NCBI GenBank assembly: GCA_019752635.1
Contig: JAIELX010000034.1
Span: 1 to 45,608 of the forward strand
DNA from: Candidatus Obscuribacterales bacterium
GTDB taxonomy: Bacteria; Cyanobacteriota; Vampirovibrionia; Obscuribacterales; Obscuribacteraceae
Length of the DNA stretch: 45,608 bases
Reading direction: 5' to 3'
Position 1 is the first letter of the stretch. Every line of letters begins with the position of its first letter. The translations under genes were made by a program, and so were the position numbers. Under the pieces are notes generated by a model. That model was given only the letters and a program-made list of their open reading frames with translations. It had not been told where the DNA came from and ran no database searches. Below are positions 25,902 through 34,898 of the stretch, one piece after another.

Positions 25902-26501
25902 CTAGCGGACTATTGATGCTGCCTTCTTCACGACAACTAAGGGATCAAGGCTCACCTTAATCGCGGGCACGAATGCCAGATTTGACTTCGCCGTCACTTC
26001 CACTTTTCCGTCTTTGATCGCCACGGTTGCTTCTTTCAGCCCAATGGTGCGGTTCGCAACTGGAGTGCCAACGCCTTCTATTTTGCTGAATGTCAGACCA
26101 TTATGCGAAGGTGAAACTGTAAACGCTATCTTTTCAGCAAGTCGTAACTTAGCTGGACCAAGCCCGACTTCGCTCGCGCCAGTGCGTTCGATTTCCACGC
26201 GTGGTTTGCCATTGTCGTCGGTGACATTGATCGATTTGATATTGCGAAGTTCCTTCAGAGCACCTTTCATGATGTCCAGAACCGGCTTTACCTTATCCAT
26301 GTCGACGCCGAGCTTGTCCGTGATCTGTCCTGCGACCAGGTCGATTGCCTTGTCTACGAGTATTCCGGTGGCGGCGCGACCAATATTGTCGGTTGCGCGC
26401 GTCGCTGTGTGTAGCCAATCCAACACCAGGTTGTTGCTCTCGGCGCTCTTCGTTTCTGGCGGAGCTTCCGGGGCTTCATATAATTCGGCAAAGTTTGTCA
26501 C
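25902..26501 (-). CDS. Unrecognised 199-residue protein
   Basis: I do not recognise this protein. It begins with an acidic, Glu/Ala/Pro-rich tail, then a helical region (VLDWLHTATRATDNIGRAATGILVDKAIDLVAG), then what looks like a beta-rich half with VEIERTGASEVGLGPAKLRLAEKIAFTV and alternating polar and hydrophobic residues. There is no signal peptide or membrane segment. The GTG at 26501 has GAGGGAG 7 nt upstream, a strong ribosome site that supports translation. It is flanked by a divergent metallopeptidase-like gene. Confidence 0.7.
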   Translation of the reverse strand: MTNFAELYEAPEAPPETKSAESNNLVLDWLHTATRATDNIGRAATGILVDKAIDLVAGQITDKLGVDMDKVKPVLDIMKGALKELRNIKSINVTDDNGKPRVEIERTGASEVGLGPAKLRLAEKIAFTVSPSHNGLTFSKIEGVGTPVANRTIGLKEATVAIKDGKVEVTAKSNLAFVPAIKVSLDPLVVVKKAASIVR

Positions 26502-26721
26502 TGAAATTCTCCCTCTTACTTCTTCCCCGATTGCCGGTTTGCGATTGTGCGCATCATGGCAGTAAGCCTAGTCGGGTTCAGGCGGCTTCTGAATCTATAC
26601 AGGCTCCGTCAAAATTGGACGAATGCATTATGTTTAGCGAAGACCTACAAGTAAGATGCGGCTTTGACGGACATTCGATATGCTTATATCACTGTCGGAT
26701 AGTGCTTCACCCGGGATTGTT

Positions 26722-27300
26722 ATGATTACGGATTCGGTACCCAAGAAAAAAGACGAACTGGAAGAGTACAAGCGTAGTGACGCTTTGCGCTCAATATCAT
26801 TGCCTGACGCAAATGAGTTCTTTGCGAATGTAGCGCAGTTGGAAGCGGCCTTGAAGGCGGAGGATAAGCGCGCAACGCAGGCTGCGGCATCGGCTATTGC
26901 AGTGTCGTTTGCGCAGCACTTTCAAATTGCTAAGCCTGGTGTACGTGTATTGGGCGCACGCCCGCGCAAAGTTAGCGAGACGTCAGTGACGGAGACATTC
27001 GGCGACTACGACTTTGATACGGCATTGATTCGCCTGTGGATGAGAACCGGTGTGATAAAGAAACCCACAGCATTCGGCACGTTTCTCAGCACCCTTTGCC
27101 ACGAACTATGCCATCATCTTGACGTTGTGCATCTTGAACTGCCGAACACTTTTCACACCAGAGGTTTCTACGAGCGCGCAGGGCTGCTCTATCACCATGT
27201 CCGCGGCACGCCGGTTCGCCCTTTGGTTTGGAGCGCGTACCCGGGAGGGCGGTTCACCATTAATTGGGCTAAGACCATGCAAAACAAGGGACCGAGATAA
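26722..27300 (+). CDS. Putative zinc metallopeptidase with HELCH motif
   Basis: The protein, about 192 residues, has a zinc-binding motif LCHELCHHLD with H127, E128 and H131 (HExxH). It is followed by VVHLELPNTFHTRGFYERAG, in which a later His could be the third ligand. The overall size and motif placement recall SprT-like or small predicted metallopeptidases. The N-terminal 30 residues are Lys/Glu-rich. ATG 26722 has CGGGA a short way upstream and is preferred over ATG 26680. There is no signal peptide, so it is probably cytoplasmic. It precedes thrB by 84 nt. Confidence 0.7.
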   Translation: MITDSVPKKKDELEEYKRSDALRSISLPDANEFFANVAQLEAALKAEDKRATQAAASAIAVSFAQHFQIAKPGVRVLGARPRKVSETSVTETFGDYDFDTALIRLWMRTGVIKKPTAFGTFLSTLCHELCHHLDVVHLELPNTFHTRGFYERAGLLYHHVRGTPVRPLVWSAYPGGRFTINWAKTMQNKGPR

Positions 27301-27384
27301 TCCAGTTGCGGAGAGGTTATCGAAGTTCTGCGGTCGATTTGTACACGGAAATTCAGTATACTGCGCTGACGTTTCCAGTACAGA

Positions 27385-28395
27385 GTGACGATCTTGAGCC
27401 AAGAAGAACAACCAGAAGCCGAATTAGCAGAGTCGCTTGAATCTGTTGGCACCGAGCAGGTGGGCACCAACAGGGTGCTGACGATCCGTGTGCCGGCGAG
27501 TACTGCGAATTTGGGACCTGCATTCGACAGTGTCGCTGTGGCTGTCAGGTTGTACTTGACTGTGACCATTGCGATACAACCGCCTGATAAACGTGGACAC
27601 ATCAACATCATAACGGAAGGAAAAATCGCCAAGCAGTTGCCGATAGACAATACCAACTTCCTGGCGAAGGTAATTCAGAAGCTTTGGCCACAGGATCCGG
27701 CACCGCTGTCATGTCTGAAAGTAACGATAGAATCTGACATTCCCATCGCAAGCGGACTGGGGTCAAGTGCTGCTGCCACCGTTGCCGGTGCTGCCGGGGT
27801 ATTGGCTTTGTGCGGGCAACCGCTTCACAAAGGGAGCATATTTTTTCAATGCGCTGAGCTGGAAGGCTACGCTAGCAATGTTTGTGCCTCCGTATTTGGT
27901 GGCTTCGCGTTATGTGGACCAAGCGCCACGCCGGAAGATTTCCTCGCCCGCAAGATCATCTGGCCGCACAACTGGCATCTCATTGCGACAATTCCACCGT
28001 ATCAACTGCCGAGCAAGAAAACTCGTCAGTTACTCCCCGCAAGTGTTAGTCACAAAGACGCAGTTTTTAACGTGCAACGAACTGCGCTTCTCATCGAAGC
28101 TGTCGCCGCAGAGGACACCGAGTCGATGAGGGCGGCGTTGCGAGACAAGCTTCACGAGCCGTTTCAGGCTAAGTTGATTCCTGAGTTCACCGAAGTGAAG
28201 AAAGCACTGCAAGGCTGCGATGTGCTCGGCAGCGTATTGAGTGGCGGCGGACCATCGATCATCACAGTGGTTGAATCAGAGTATAAGGACGAAGCTATTG
28301 AACGGCTGACCAGGTGGTCCGATTCGCAGAAGCAGCCGTGCCAAATCATGGAATTGCCGATCGATGACGAAGGACTTGTTGTTACCTGTGAATGA
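27385..28395 (+). CDS. thrB: Homoserine kinase
   Basis: The 336-residue GHMP kinase has the N-terminal RVPASTANLGPAFDSVAVAV segment typical of ThrB, the ATP loop PIASGLGSSAAATVAGAAG (about residues 121-139), and the C-terminal VLSGGGPSIITVVE motif 3. It phosphorylates L-homoserine in threonine synthesis in the cytoplasm. The start at GTG 27385 gives about 27 extra residues before the usual beginning; an internal GTG at 27460 is an alternative. No other threonine gene is adjacent. Assignment to ThrB rests on the PASTANLGPAFD motif and length. Confidence 0.87.
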   Translation: MTILSQEEQPEAELAESLESVGTEQVGTNRVLTIRVPASTANLGPAFDSVAVAVRLYLTVTIAIQPPDKRGHINIITEGKIAKQLPIDNTNFLAKVIQKLWPQDPAPLSCLKVTIESDIPIASGLGSSAAATVAGAAGVLALCGQPLHKGSIFFQCAELEGYASNVCASVFGGFALCGPSATPEDFLARKIIWPHNWHLIATIPPYQLPSKKTRQLLPASVSHKDAVFNVQRTALLIEAVAAEDTESMRAALRDKLHEPFQAKLIPEFTEVKKALQGCDVLGSVLSGGGPSIITVVESEYKDEAIERLTRWSDSQKQPCQIMELPIDDEGLVVTCE

Positions 28396-28469
28396 GCTGC
28401 GGAGCTATGCTTGTCATCTATGGCACCGCAACGGAGTGAGCCTCTAATCACTGTTTTTCGAGAATCGAG

Positions 28470-29273
28470 TTACCTTTGTCCTGTCTTTTGCAAAGCCTCT
28501 GCAAGGTCCTGTTCGGCCAGTGGATACGGACCTAGTGCCACGGCTTTCTTCAAATATGGCACAGCGTCTGCGGCTCTGCCGTTGCAGAGTAGGAACCGAC
28601 CAAAATTACCCCACTTATGAGGTGAGTTCGGTTCGATTTCGATGCTCTTTCGATAGAGCGCCTCAGCCAGTCTAAGGTCCTTTCTTTTCTTCGCGACATC
28701 TATAAGGCATTGATTCACAAATGATTTTCTGCCCGTGTTGTTTGCCAATCTCATTGCCACATCAAGCATCTTTTCAGCGTTCGGGTAATCACCCATCTTG
28801 GTGTAAATTTCGCCGCGCAATGCCCAATGCGAGAAATCGTTTGGACGCAATTTATTCATCACGTCCAGCTCGGCCCACGCTTGACGATAATTTTCCTTGA
28901 TCGCATAAGTTTCAGCAAGATCATGCCGCGCTTCGGGAATGTCAGGTGAAAGTTTTACCGCAAGTAGTAGCTCCCGTTGACAGTTATCTATCGTTCCTGG
29001 TTCAAAAGTACTCGCTCGCAACCAACTTCCCTTAGTGTAGCCCTGGTTCAATATCAACGCCGCTTTTGCGATATGGACCCATGGATCATTTGGCTGTTGG
29101 CTCTCTGCCCGGGCAATTTCTTTCTGTGCATGACTGATTCGCGCGCTATCAAAGCAATTGTCCTTGATCTCTTTGTATGCCGCTTCGGCGATGCGTGCTG
29201 CTTGTGCAAATGCCAAAGGAGCCGACGCAAACTGCAATATGAAAGCAAGTACAAAGAGAGATTTCTGACTCAT
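28470..29273 (-). CDS. Secreted TPR-repeat protein
   Basis: The 267-residue protein has a Sec signal peptide (LFVLAFILQFASAPLAFAQ, cleavage after AFA or nearby). Several TPR-like helical pairs follow, with W-x2-(L/I)-x2-A and Y-P-type signatures, for example PNDFSHWALRGEIYTKMGDYPNAEKML and PHKWGNFGRFLLCNGRAADAVPYLKKA. It would act in the periplasm or on the surface as a protein-protein scaffold. The ATG at 29273 has GGAG about 8 nt upstream. It converges on thrB and is divergent from the bicupin gene. Confidence 0.82.
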   Translation of the reverse strand: MSQKSLFVLAFILQFASAPLAFAQAARIAEAAYKEIKDNCFDSARISHAQKEIARAESQQPNDPWVHIAKAALILNQGYTKGSWLRASTFEPGTIDNCQRELLLAVKLSPDIPEARHDLAETYAIKENYRQAWAELDVMNKLRPNDFSHWALRGEIYTKMGDYPNAEKMLDVAMRLANNTGRKSFVNQCLIDVAKKRKDLRLAEALYRKSIEIEPNSPHKWGNFGRFLLCNGRAADAVPYLKKAVALGPYPLAEQDLAEALQKTGQR

Positions 29274-29562
29274 GCGGATTCTCCAGAAGCCATTTAAGCT
29301 TTGAATGGGCGTGCTCCATCAACCAATACATTATGCTCAGTTTAGCGAAAGTAACTCGTTCAGGCTAGATCATCCCTAAAAGCCGGTATCATGCTTTGCT
29401 GCTGCACCTTCTGAAGTGGCAATCGCTTGGTCTGCCGACGGACCGGAGCGCCTCGGGCTCGAATCGTGGTAACGTTAATCTATAGACCTGACCATCTAGC
29501 GTGACCGATTCAAAGAGAAAGCTACGAAGAGTTCCTCAAGTTCTCATGGCGAGGCGAATGAT

Positions 29563-30519
29563 ATGAAGAGCACCACAAAGTTGGATTTGCAAAGGGATGT
29601 GCAGTATTTTGAGTACACTAAAGCTGCGAATCCCGTTGCTAGTGGAGTTATCTCAGGCGTACCATTTGCAGAATTGTTGAGCCATTTGCACGAACAAGGT
29701 CCAACACGAGTTATTCAATTTGATTTGTCTGACAAACTTGTTTGTCCCGGTCCGGCGACCAGCCCGAATTTGGCTGCGGCATTCGTTCGCATAGAGGCCG
29801 GCAAGCAGATTCGCACGACAGTAAATGCAACCTCAGAACTCTTTTACGTAATGCGTGGCAATGGAACCACCACCAGAACAGACCTTTCAATGCACTGGAA
29901 GCAGGGCGATTTCTTCGTGATTCCTGGCGGCGATGGTCCTGCCGAATTGACTCACGAGGCTGCGACCGACTCGGCACTTTACTGGATCAACGATGAGCCT
30001 TTGCTTCGTTACCTTGGCGTCACTGCTACTAGTCAACGGTTCTTGCCAACGTTGTACAAAGCAGAGGACTGCGAGCGCGAGTTGATGAAGATAGCTGCTG
30101 ATCCTTCCAGCACAGATCGTAATCGCGTAGCGGTACTTCTGGCGAACAAAAACTTCCCTCAGACCATGACAGCAACTCACACTCTGTGGGCAATGTTCGG
30201 GTTGCTTCCGAAGGGAGCCGTTCAGCAACCGCACCGTCATAACTCTGTCGCACTCGACCTGATTCTCGATTGTAAACCGGGCTGCTACTCACTAGTCTCG
30301 CGAGAGATGGGACCGGACGGTGTATTGATCAATCCTGTAAGACAAGATTGGAAGCCATATTCTGCGTTCGTTACGCCGCCGAATTTCTGGCACTCGCACC
30401 ACAACGAGTCCGGCGAGGACGCGCGTCTAATTCCTATACAAGACGCCGGGCTACAAACGTACATGCGCACTCTCAATATTGAGTTCGCGCATCCTTCCGC
30501 CCGACGGAAAGAGGGCTGA
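29563..30519 (+). CDS. Bicupin protein related to gentisate 1,2-dioxygenases
   Basis: The 318-residue protein has two cupin halves. The C-terminal half keeps candidate metal ligands H224 and H226 (PHRHNS) and a HSHHN cluster at H277-H280. The N-terminal half has the same fold signs (ATSELFYVMRGNGTTTR and GDFFVIPGG) but no histidine pair where ligands are expected. The layout resembles gentisate dioxygenase-like bicupins, which use Fe(II) to cleave aromatic rings, though single-metal members with other roles exist. The start has GAGGCG about 8 nt upstream. No aromatic-degradation genes are adjacent, so the substrate is open. Confidence 0.72.
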   Translation: MKSTTKLDLQRDVQYFEYTKAANPVASGVISGVPFAELLSHLHEQGPTRVIQFDLSDKLVCPGPATSPNLAAAFVRIEAGKQIRTTVNATSELFYVMRGNGTTTRTDLSMHWKQGDFFVIPGGDGPAELTHEAATDSALYWINDEPLLRYLGVTATSQRFLPTLYKAEDCERELMKIAADPSSTDRNRVAVLLANKNFPQTMTATHTLWAMFGLLPKGAVQQPHRHNSVALDLILDCKPGCYSLVSREMGPDGVLINPVRQDWKPYSAFVTPPNFWHSHHNESGEDARLIPIQDAGLQTYMRTLNIEFAHPSARRKEG

Positions 30520-30542
30520 CTCGCTTCTGCGGAACGAGCCGC

Positions 30543-33446
30543 CTAACGTTTCGCTGGACCGTGACTATTGGGTTTGAGTTGAAACGGATTGTTCAGGGTG
30601 TTACCCCATTGTGCCTGCACTGCGCCTGGTACGCGCGCCCGGATCGAATCGACCAGTCGTGCAAGTTTTGGATTGTTTTTCGATGTTGCTTCGAGTTCTC
30701 GGGCTTTCGTCAAGTTGTTTACCGCAGCGTTGTAAAAGTCTCGTGCATCTTCGCCATTTTTCGCTTGTACACATGACTCCGCATATGCCAGGTTTGCCAG
30801 CGCAAGATCTCTGGACATTTTGGCAGCATAGCGAACGTCGGCAGGTCCGAGGTTTTCACCCAATGCAATCAATTTTTCGTTTCCTTCTTCAATAAAAGTG
30901 AGCAATTGCACAACCTTGGTACGCGTCACTTTGCGTACCTCTCCATAAACCTTATCTATGTCTTGTTCGCCGTAGATACTATTCAGAGTGGAATCGACGA
31001 TACCCTTCAGTTCGTCGAGCTGCTTGATGTATGAGTCGTCTAGCTTATGACCTTTTACGCTTTCGTTGGGATGTGCTGCTGCATACTTTCGCACTCTCTC
31101 GAGGGAGATCAAGGCACTGTTTAGTTGTTCTGCCGCGGTACAACCGAAATCAGCCCTGGTGCCCTCCAGGAAGTAGGCGCCGGATGTGTAGTCTCTTACC
31201 GTCAGACGACTTCCTCTTTCTAGCCTGGCCCGGGCGAGTCCTATCGACAGAGAGGCTATCTGTCTTTCCTTTTCCACAGGATGCAGATTGGCGCGATCCA
31301 TTAACTGGGTCAAGCGATATTCGAGTACGCCGGGGTTGGAGAGTCCTAGTTGTTTTGCTTTTTCAACTGAGCGGTCGAATGACTCTCTGGTCTGAGTTGT
31401 CGAGTCGAGGTCGCGCACTTTCGCAAGATCTGAATCAAGACTTTCGGCTGAATCTTTGAATCCGTCCCAGCCTTGAGCGCGAGCAATAAGATTGTAACCC
31501 CGCCCGAGTCCGAGGGGCGCTGCGATGCCTATTGCTTTGATTTTGCCTGGCAATGGCGCGAGTGCAAACCCGGTAACCCCCACCGCATCACAGGTGTTGG
31601 TCCGCAATAGCATGCTCGTTTCCGTCGAAGCCATGGTCCCGGCGCAGTAGTCGGAAGCCCGTGCTAGTCCAAATACGCTAGCCGCCAGTCCTATCTTGAC
31701 TCGCGGGTGATAGTTGGACAAAAGAATTCCCGGCACTATAACGCCGTCTGCTATGAAGCGATCGTATCCATCTGTGGAAGGCTGATAGCCGAACTTTTGT
31801 CCTATCAGGTAGTCTAGCCCGTAACCCGCCGCCATTGTAGTTGCTGATACGCCGAGCCCTTTTGCAAGTCCGCGAGCCGTTGTTCCTAATAAGCTGCCGT
31901 GATACTCTCCAGCACCACGTTCCAATGCTTGCTTGAGCGCCGATTCTTTCACACCCATATTAGCTCGTGCTATATCGAGAGCCTTTGTTGCTGCGGCATG
32001 AGCCTCGGCTTTGGACGCATACAGGAGAAGCTCCGTTGCTTCAGCGGAACCGCGCTCGAATAATTTTTGTCCCGCAAGTACTTCGGCTGATGTGCCAAGA
32101 ACTTGCTCTACGGCTGCTGCGTTACCGGCTAGACCGCTGCGCAAGAAAAGAAGTCGCTGTTGTGCAGTTCCGAAATCGACTGCTTTGGTAGCAAGTCCAG
32201 CGAGTTTGGCTTCGACTTCGGCAATTGATTGTCCCATATTCGGGACCGCGACGCCCGCGATTCCTGATCCTTTTGCTCGCAGATGGGTGGCGTATGCTTC
32301 CAGCTGCGTAGCGGCGGTGCTGCCACGCTCAAACAGCACTCCATTTTCTCCGACTTCCGAAGCTGAGCCGATTCTTTTAAGCACATCGTCAGCGTTAGTT
32401 ATCGTGGCATGGCTTTGCAGGAAACTCTTCTGCGCGGTTAGCAGCGAGACCTCCTCAGCCACCGGTTGAAGCAGTTTAGTCTGAGCCTCGGCGGCTTGAA
32501 AAATTGTGTTCGGGACTTTGGCGATTGCGTCTAGTTCTAGCTGAGCAATTCCAAGGGCCTGATTGGCTGAAGAGAAAGTGGTCGTAGCGAGCTTTGCAGC
32601 TTCAGCCTGACCCTTTAGTGCTTTGGCTGCAGGGCTGACTTTCTCCCACATCTTCATCATGCCGCTGCGTTCTGCTTCCGGTACGGACAGTAGTCGCGAA
32701 TCCAGCGCGTACATGCCGGCATTCATGGTGGCACCGGTGATACCGCCCGTGTAGAGGAATCCCGCCATGGAAGTTTTGGGACGCCTCGAATTCATCAAGT
32801 TGCTCAGTTGCGTATCGCTTACAGGACTTTGAGAACCGCCGCTTGCGGGGGAACCGTCACCCGGTCTGACCGCTCCTCTCACGTTAGGGGCTTGCCACGG
32901 ACCGTTGTCTCGCGGTTTGTTGTTCTCAGCATATTCCCTCCAAGAGGGAACACCTTGGTTTGTTCCTTGCGGGGGGCTGAGGATTGGGCGGTTAGGGGCG
33001 TGACCGTCATTCGGTTTGACCTGAGGTGGATTGGCTGCCGGAGGTGCTACATCGCCCCAGTTGCGGCGCCATGGTGCTTGACCGTTGCCGCCGTTCTGGT
33101 TAGGGTCGCGACCGTCATTCGGTTTGACTTGAGGTGGATTGACTGCCGGAGGTGCTACGTCGTTCCAGTTGCGGCGCCATGGTGCTTGACCGTTGCCGCC
33201 ATTCCGGTTAGGGTCGCGACCGTCATTCGGTTTGACCTCAGGCACCAGGGACGCTGGTGTCGCTGTATCGCCTGTTTTACTTCGCCATGGTGATTGTGCA
33301 ATACTACTGCTGTCACTCTTTTGTGACTGTTGCTCTCTGTCTCCGGCTCGCCACGGGGGTGAGTGCACGTCGTTGATTGTAATACCGGGACGGAATGGGG
33401 TTTCTGTCCGTTTGTTTTCTTCTTGACCAACTCTGCTATCACTCAT
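30543..33446 (-). CDS. Large repeat-bearing protein of unknown function (967 residues)
   Basis: I do not recognise a family. The first 215 residues are rich in Pro, Asn, Gly and Trp, with repeated PWR or PSWR motifs and a tandem 36-residue unit (VKPNDGRDPN... to NPPQ). The middle (about 225-680) is Ala-rich and helical, with glycine-rich hydrophobic stretches such as LGVSATTMAAGYGLDYLIG and AIGIAAPLGLGRGYNLIA that could insert in or associate with membranes. The C-terminal 250 residues are charged and helical, resembling TPR-like bundles. No signal peptide is seen. The ATG at 33446 has GGAG 7 nt upstream. Confidence 0.8.
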   Translation of the reverse strand: MSDSRVGQEENKRTETPFRPGITINDVHSPPWRAGDREQQSQKSDSSSIAQSPWRSKTGDTATPASLVPEVKPNDGRDPNRNGGNGQAPWRRNWNDVAPPAVNPPQVKPNDGRDPNQNGGNGQAPWRRNWGDVAPPAANPPQVKPNDGHAPNRPILSPPQGTNQGVPSWREYAENNKPRDNGPWQAPNVRGAVRPGDGSPASGGSQSPVSDTQLSNLMNSRRPKTSMAGFLYTGGITGATMNAGMYALDSRLLSVPEAERSGMMKMWEKVSPAAKALKGQAEAAKLATTTFSSANQALGIAQLELDAIAKVPNTIFQAAEAQTKLLQPVAEEVSLLTAQKSFLQSHATITNADDVLKRIGSASEVGENGVLFERGSTAATQLEAYATHLRAKGSGIAGVAVPNMGQSIAEVEAKLAGLATKAVDFGTAQQRLLFLRSGLAGNAAAVEQVLGTSAEVLAGQKLFERGSAEATELLLYASKAEAHAAATKALDIARANMGVKESALKQALERGAGEYHGSLLGTTARGLAKGLGVSATTMAAGYGLDYLIGQKFGYQPSTDGYDRFIADGVIVPGILLSNYHPRVKIGLAASVFGLARASDYCAGTMASTETSMLLRTNTCDAVGVTGFALAPLPGKIKAIGIAAPLGLGRGYNLIARAQGWDGFKDSAESLDSDLAKVRDLDSTTQTRESFDRSVEKAKQLGLSNPGVLEYRLTQLMDRANLHPVEKERQIASLSIGLARARLERGSRLTVRDYTSGAYFLEGTRADFGCTAAEQLNSALISLERVRKYAAAHPNESVKGHKLDDSYIKQLDELKGIVDSTLNSIYGEQDIDKVYGEVRKVTRTKVVQLLTFIEEGNEKLIALGENLGPADVRYAAKMSRDLALANLAYAESCVQAKNGEDARDFYNAAVNNLTKARELEATSKNNPKLARLVDSIRARVPGAVQAQWGNTLNNPFQLKPNSHGPAKR
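33006..33238. repeat. Tandem 108-bp repeat inside the 967-residue gene
   Basis: The sequence GTCATTCGGTTTGAC recurs at about 33006, 33114 and 33222, exactly 108 nt apart, and the intervening bases are nearly identical. This gives just over two copies of a 36-residue unit in the N-terminal Pro/Asn/Gly-rich part of the protein. The few differences (for instance ACATCGCC versus ACGTCGTT) suggest a recent duplication with slight drift. Confidence 0.9.
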
Positions 33447-33550
33447 GTGTCAACTCCGGTCATAAAACTAATGCTCGCTCTAGCAAGGTGAGCAAGCTGA
33501 GTCCAACGCGAGTTCAGTATCTGGTTTTACATCTGACCAAATCTTGGCAC

Positions 33551-33565
33551 TCGACATAATGTCGA
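33551..33565. promoter_or_regulatory. Palindrome TCGACAT-A-ATGTCGA, possible operator
   Basis: A perfect 7-bp inverted repeat with one central base lies about 105 nt upstream of the 967-residue gene on its promoter side, in an otherwise gene-free 293-nt interval (33447-33739). The symmetric form suits a dimeric DNA-binding protein. No matching regulator is encoded nearby. Confidence 0.35.
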
Positions 33566-33739
33566 CAGTTAGTTCTGCGCTGTTAAAGACTGTGCTATAT
33601 AGTTTTGTGGCAATGACTCGGCCACTATCGATGTCGGTTTATCCAATGGCATTGGCGTAAAACGGGGCAGATCGTTAGAAAAAGGCGAGAAACTCTCTCA
33701 CAGCACTACGTGTATAGTTCGCATTAGTTCGACAAGGAA

Positions 33740-34696
33740 CTACTCGCACTCAGCGCTGCAGAGCCTGTCGAATGTTTCTCGCACTGTGATGCAGTCTCTG
33801 TGCTGCTTAATTACCGCGCGCACTTGATCGAGACTTTCAGCATTCGAAATTTGCGGCAGGTAGGGTACATTGCGGACGATGCCTTCCAACCGGAAGAACC
33901 AGTAGATCTGCATCAGCGGATTGATCCATAGCTTCGAGCCTATGGTGCGTTTCGTTTTATGGTGATCGCCATGCTTTCCTTCCAGCGCCGCTACAACAGA
34001 GCTGCAAATTACGCTTTCGTAGCCCCGCATCTCGTCGAAAACGAAATGCACTGCTTCCATGAAACGCTTCACTTCAGGCATTTCAGTAGTCAGTGCCAAC
34101 GCGCCGAGATAGGCGTTATCTTCAATCAATTTGGAGATTGTTTCCAACGCGTGTGCGTGGGAAACATCTGTTTCTGCGCCAAATCCGAGGCACGTCAAAA
34201 ACTTGCGTTCGACTACCAGCTGGGAGACCGCGGAAATGCTGGACATGTCCTCGACCGGGGTTCCGATGCGCTTTTCATCGCCTCTCAGGATGGAGTCAAT
34301 GCCACCATCGACCAAAATTATAGTGTCGAATTTCAGGTGATTTTGCAAAGCTCGGTAGCTTGCCAACAAAGTTTGCGGACCTGCGGGGCGAAAGCAGTAG
34401 AGTGACTGCTCCTCTCTCTTTCTCGCAAACCACCTGCTGAGATAACCCTCCGGAAAATAGTACTCATTGCCCTTTGAGCGGGCCGTTACTTCAACCAGGT
34501 CTTTGGTGAGATATTTTCCGGTTATCTCGCCGTGCCCGAAGGAGAAACTGAGGTTAGCCAGATGAACATCAACACCTTTGTCCTTGAGAGCAAAATACAA
34601 CGGCAGTCCTGCAAATATGTCGAAGCCCCCTCCCGCTCCAGCAATCAAGATGCTCTTAGATTCTGCCAGCTCCTTGAAAAATGGAAGGGTAAGCAT
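33740..34696 (-). CDS. DUF1152 family protein
   Basis: The 318-residue protein begins with ILIAGAGGGFDIFAGLPLYFAL, the glycine-rich N-terminal motif of DUF1152, followed by VHLANLSFSFG. It has a TIILVDGGIDSILRGDE acidic segment and a later TCLGFGAETDVSHAHALETI stretch. Function in this family is not established; the glycine-rich loop suggests nucleotide or cofactor binding. No signal peptide or membrane segment is present. It lies 202 nt downstream of the alpha-2-macroglobulin gene, with a hairpin in the gap. Confidence 0.82.
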   Translation of the reverse strand: MLTLPFFKELAESKSILIAGAGGGFDIFAGLPLYFALKDKGVDVHLANLSFSFGHGEITGKYLTKDLVEVTARSKGNEYYFPEGYLSRWFARKREEQSLYCFRPAGPQTLLASYRALQNHLKFDTIILVDGGIDSILRGDEKRIGTPVEDMSSISAVSQLVVERKFLTCLGFGAETDVSHAHALETISKLIEDNAYLGALALTTEMPEVKRFMEAVHFVFDEMRGYESVICSSVVAALEGKHGDHHKTKRTIGSKLWINPLMQIYWFFRLEGIVRNVPYLPQISNAESLDQVRAVIKQHRDCITVRETFDRLCSAECE

Positions 34697-34728
34697 TTGT
34701 GATTTCGCTCCATTGTGTATAACCGGGG

Positions 34729-34754
34729 AGATTGACGATTTCGCGCGTCAATCT
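34729..34754. promoter_or_regulatory. 9-bp inverted repeat upstream of the DUF1152 gene
   Basis: AGATTGACG (34729-34737) and CGTCAATCT (34746-34754) form a perfect 9-bp stem with an 8-nt loop, 33 nt before the DUF1152 start on its strand. No T-tract follows on either strand, which argues against a simple terminator. An operator or a structured 5' leader is more likely. Confidence 0.4.
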
Positions 34755-34898
34755 GCACTATTGTCCTGTTCTGGTTCTACCCAATTTTACTCGACCACTA
34801 GCCTAGGAATGTTTCCTCCGCCAATCCCGAATAGTCTGATTCAGAAGCTAGCCAAACGCTCAATCTTTTTCCGCAATCGCTCCCGGATAGACCGACGA

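Noticed and set aside
29440..29475. CTCGAATC segment resembling a tRNA T-loop
   Set aside because: No matching acceptor, D or anticodon stems can be built around it.
33000..33240. Repeats considered as a CRISPR array
   Set aside because: The 108-bp units are contiguous and in-frame coding, without spacers.
32808..33293. 161-residue forward frame opposite the repeat region
   Set aside because: It is a shadow of the repeat-encoding reverse gene and has no ribosome site.
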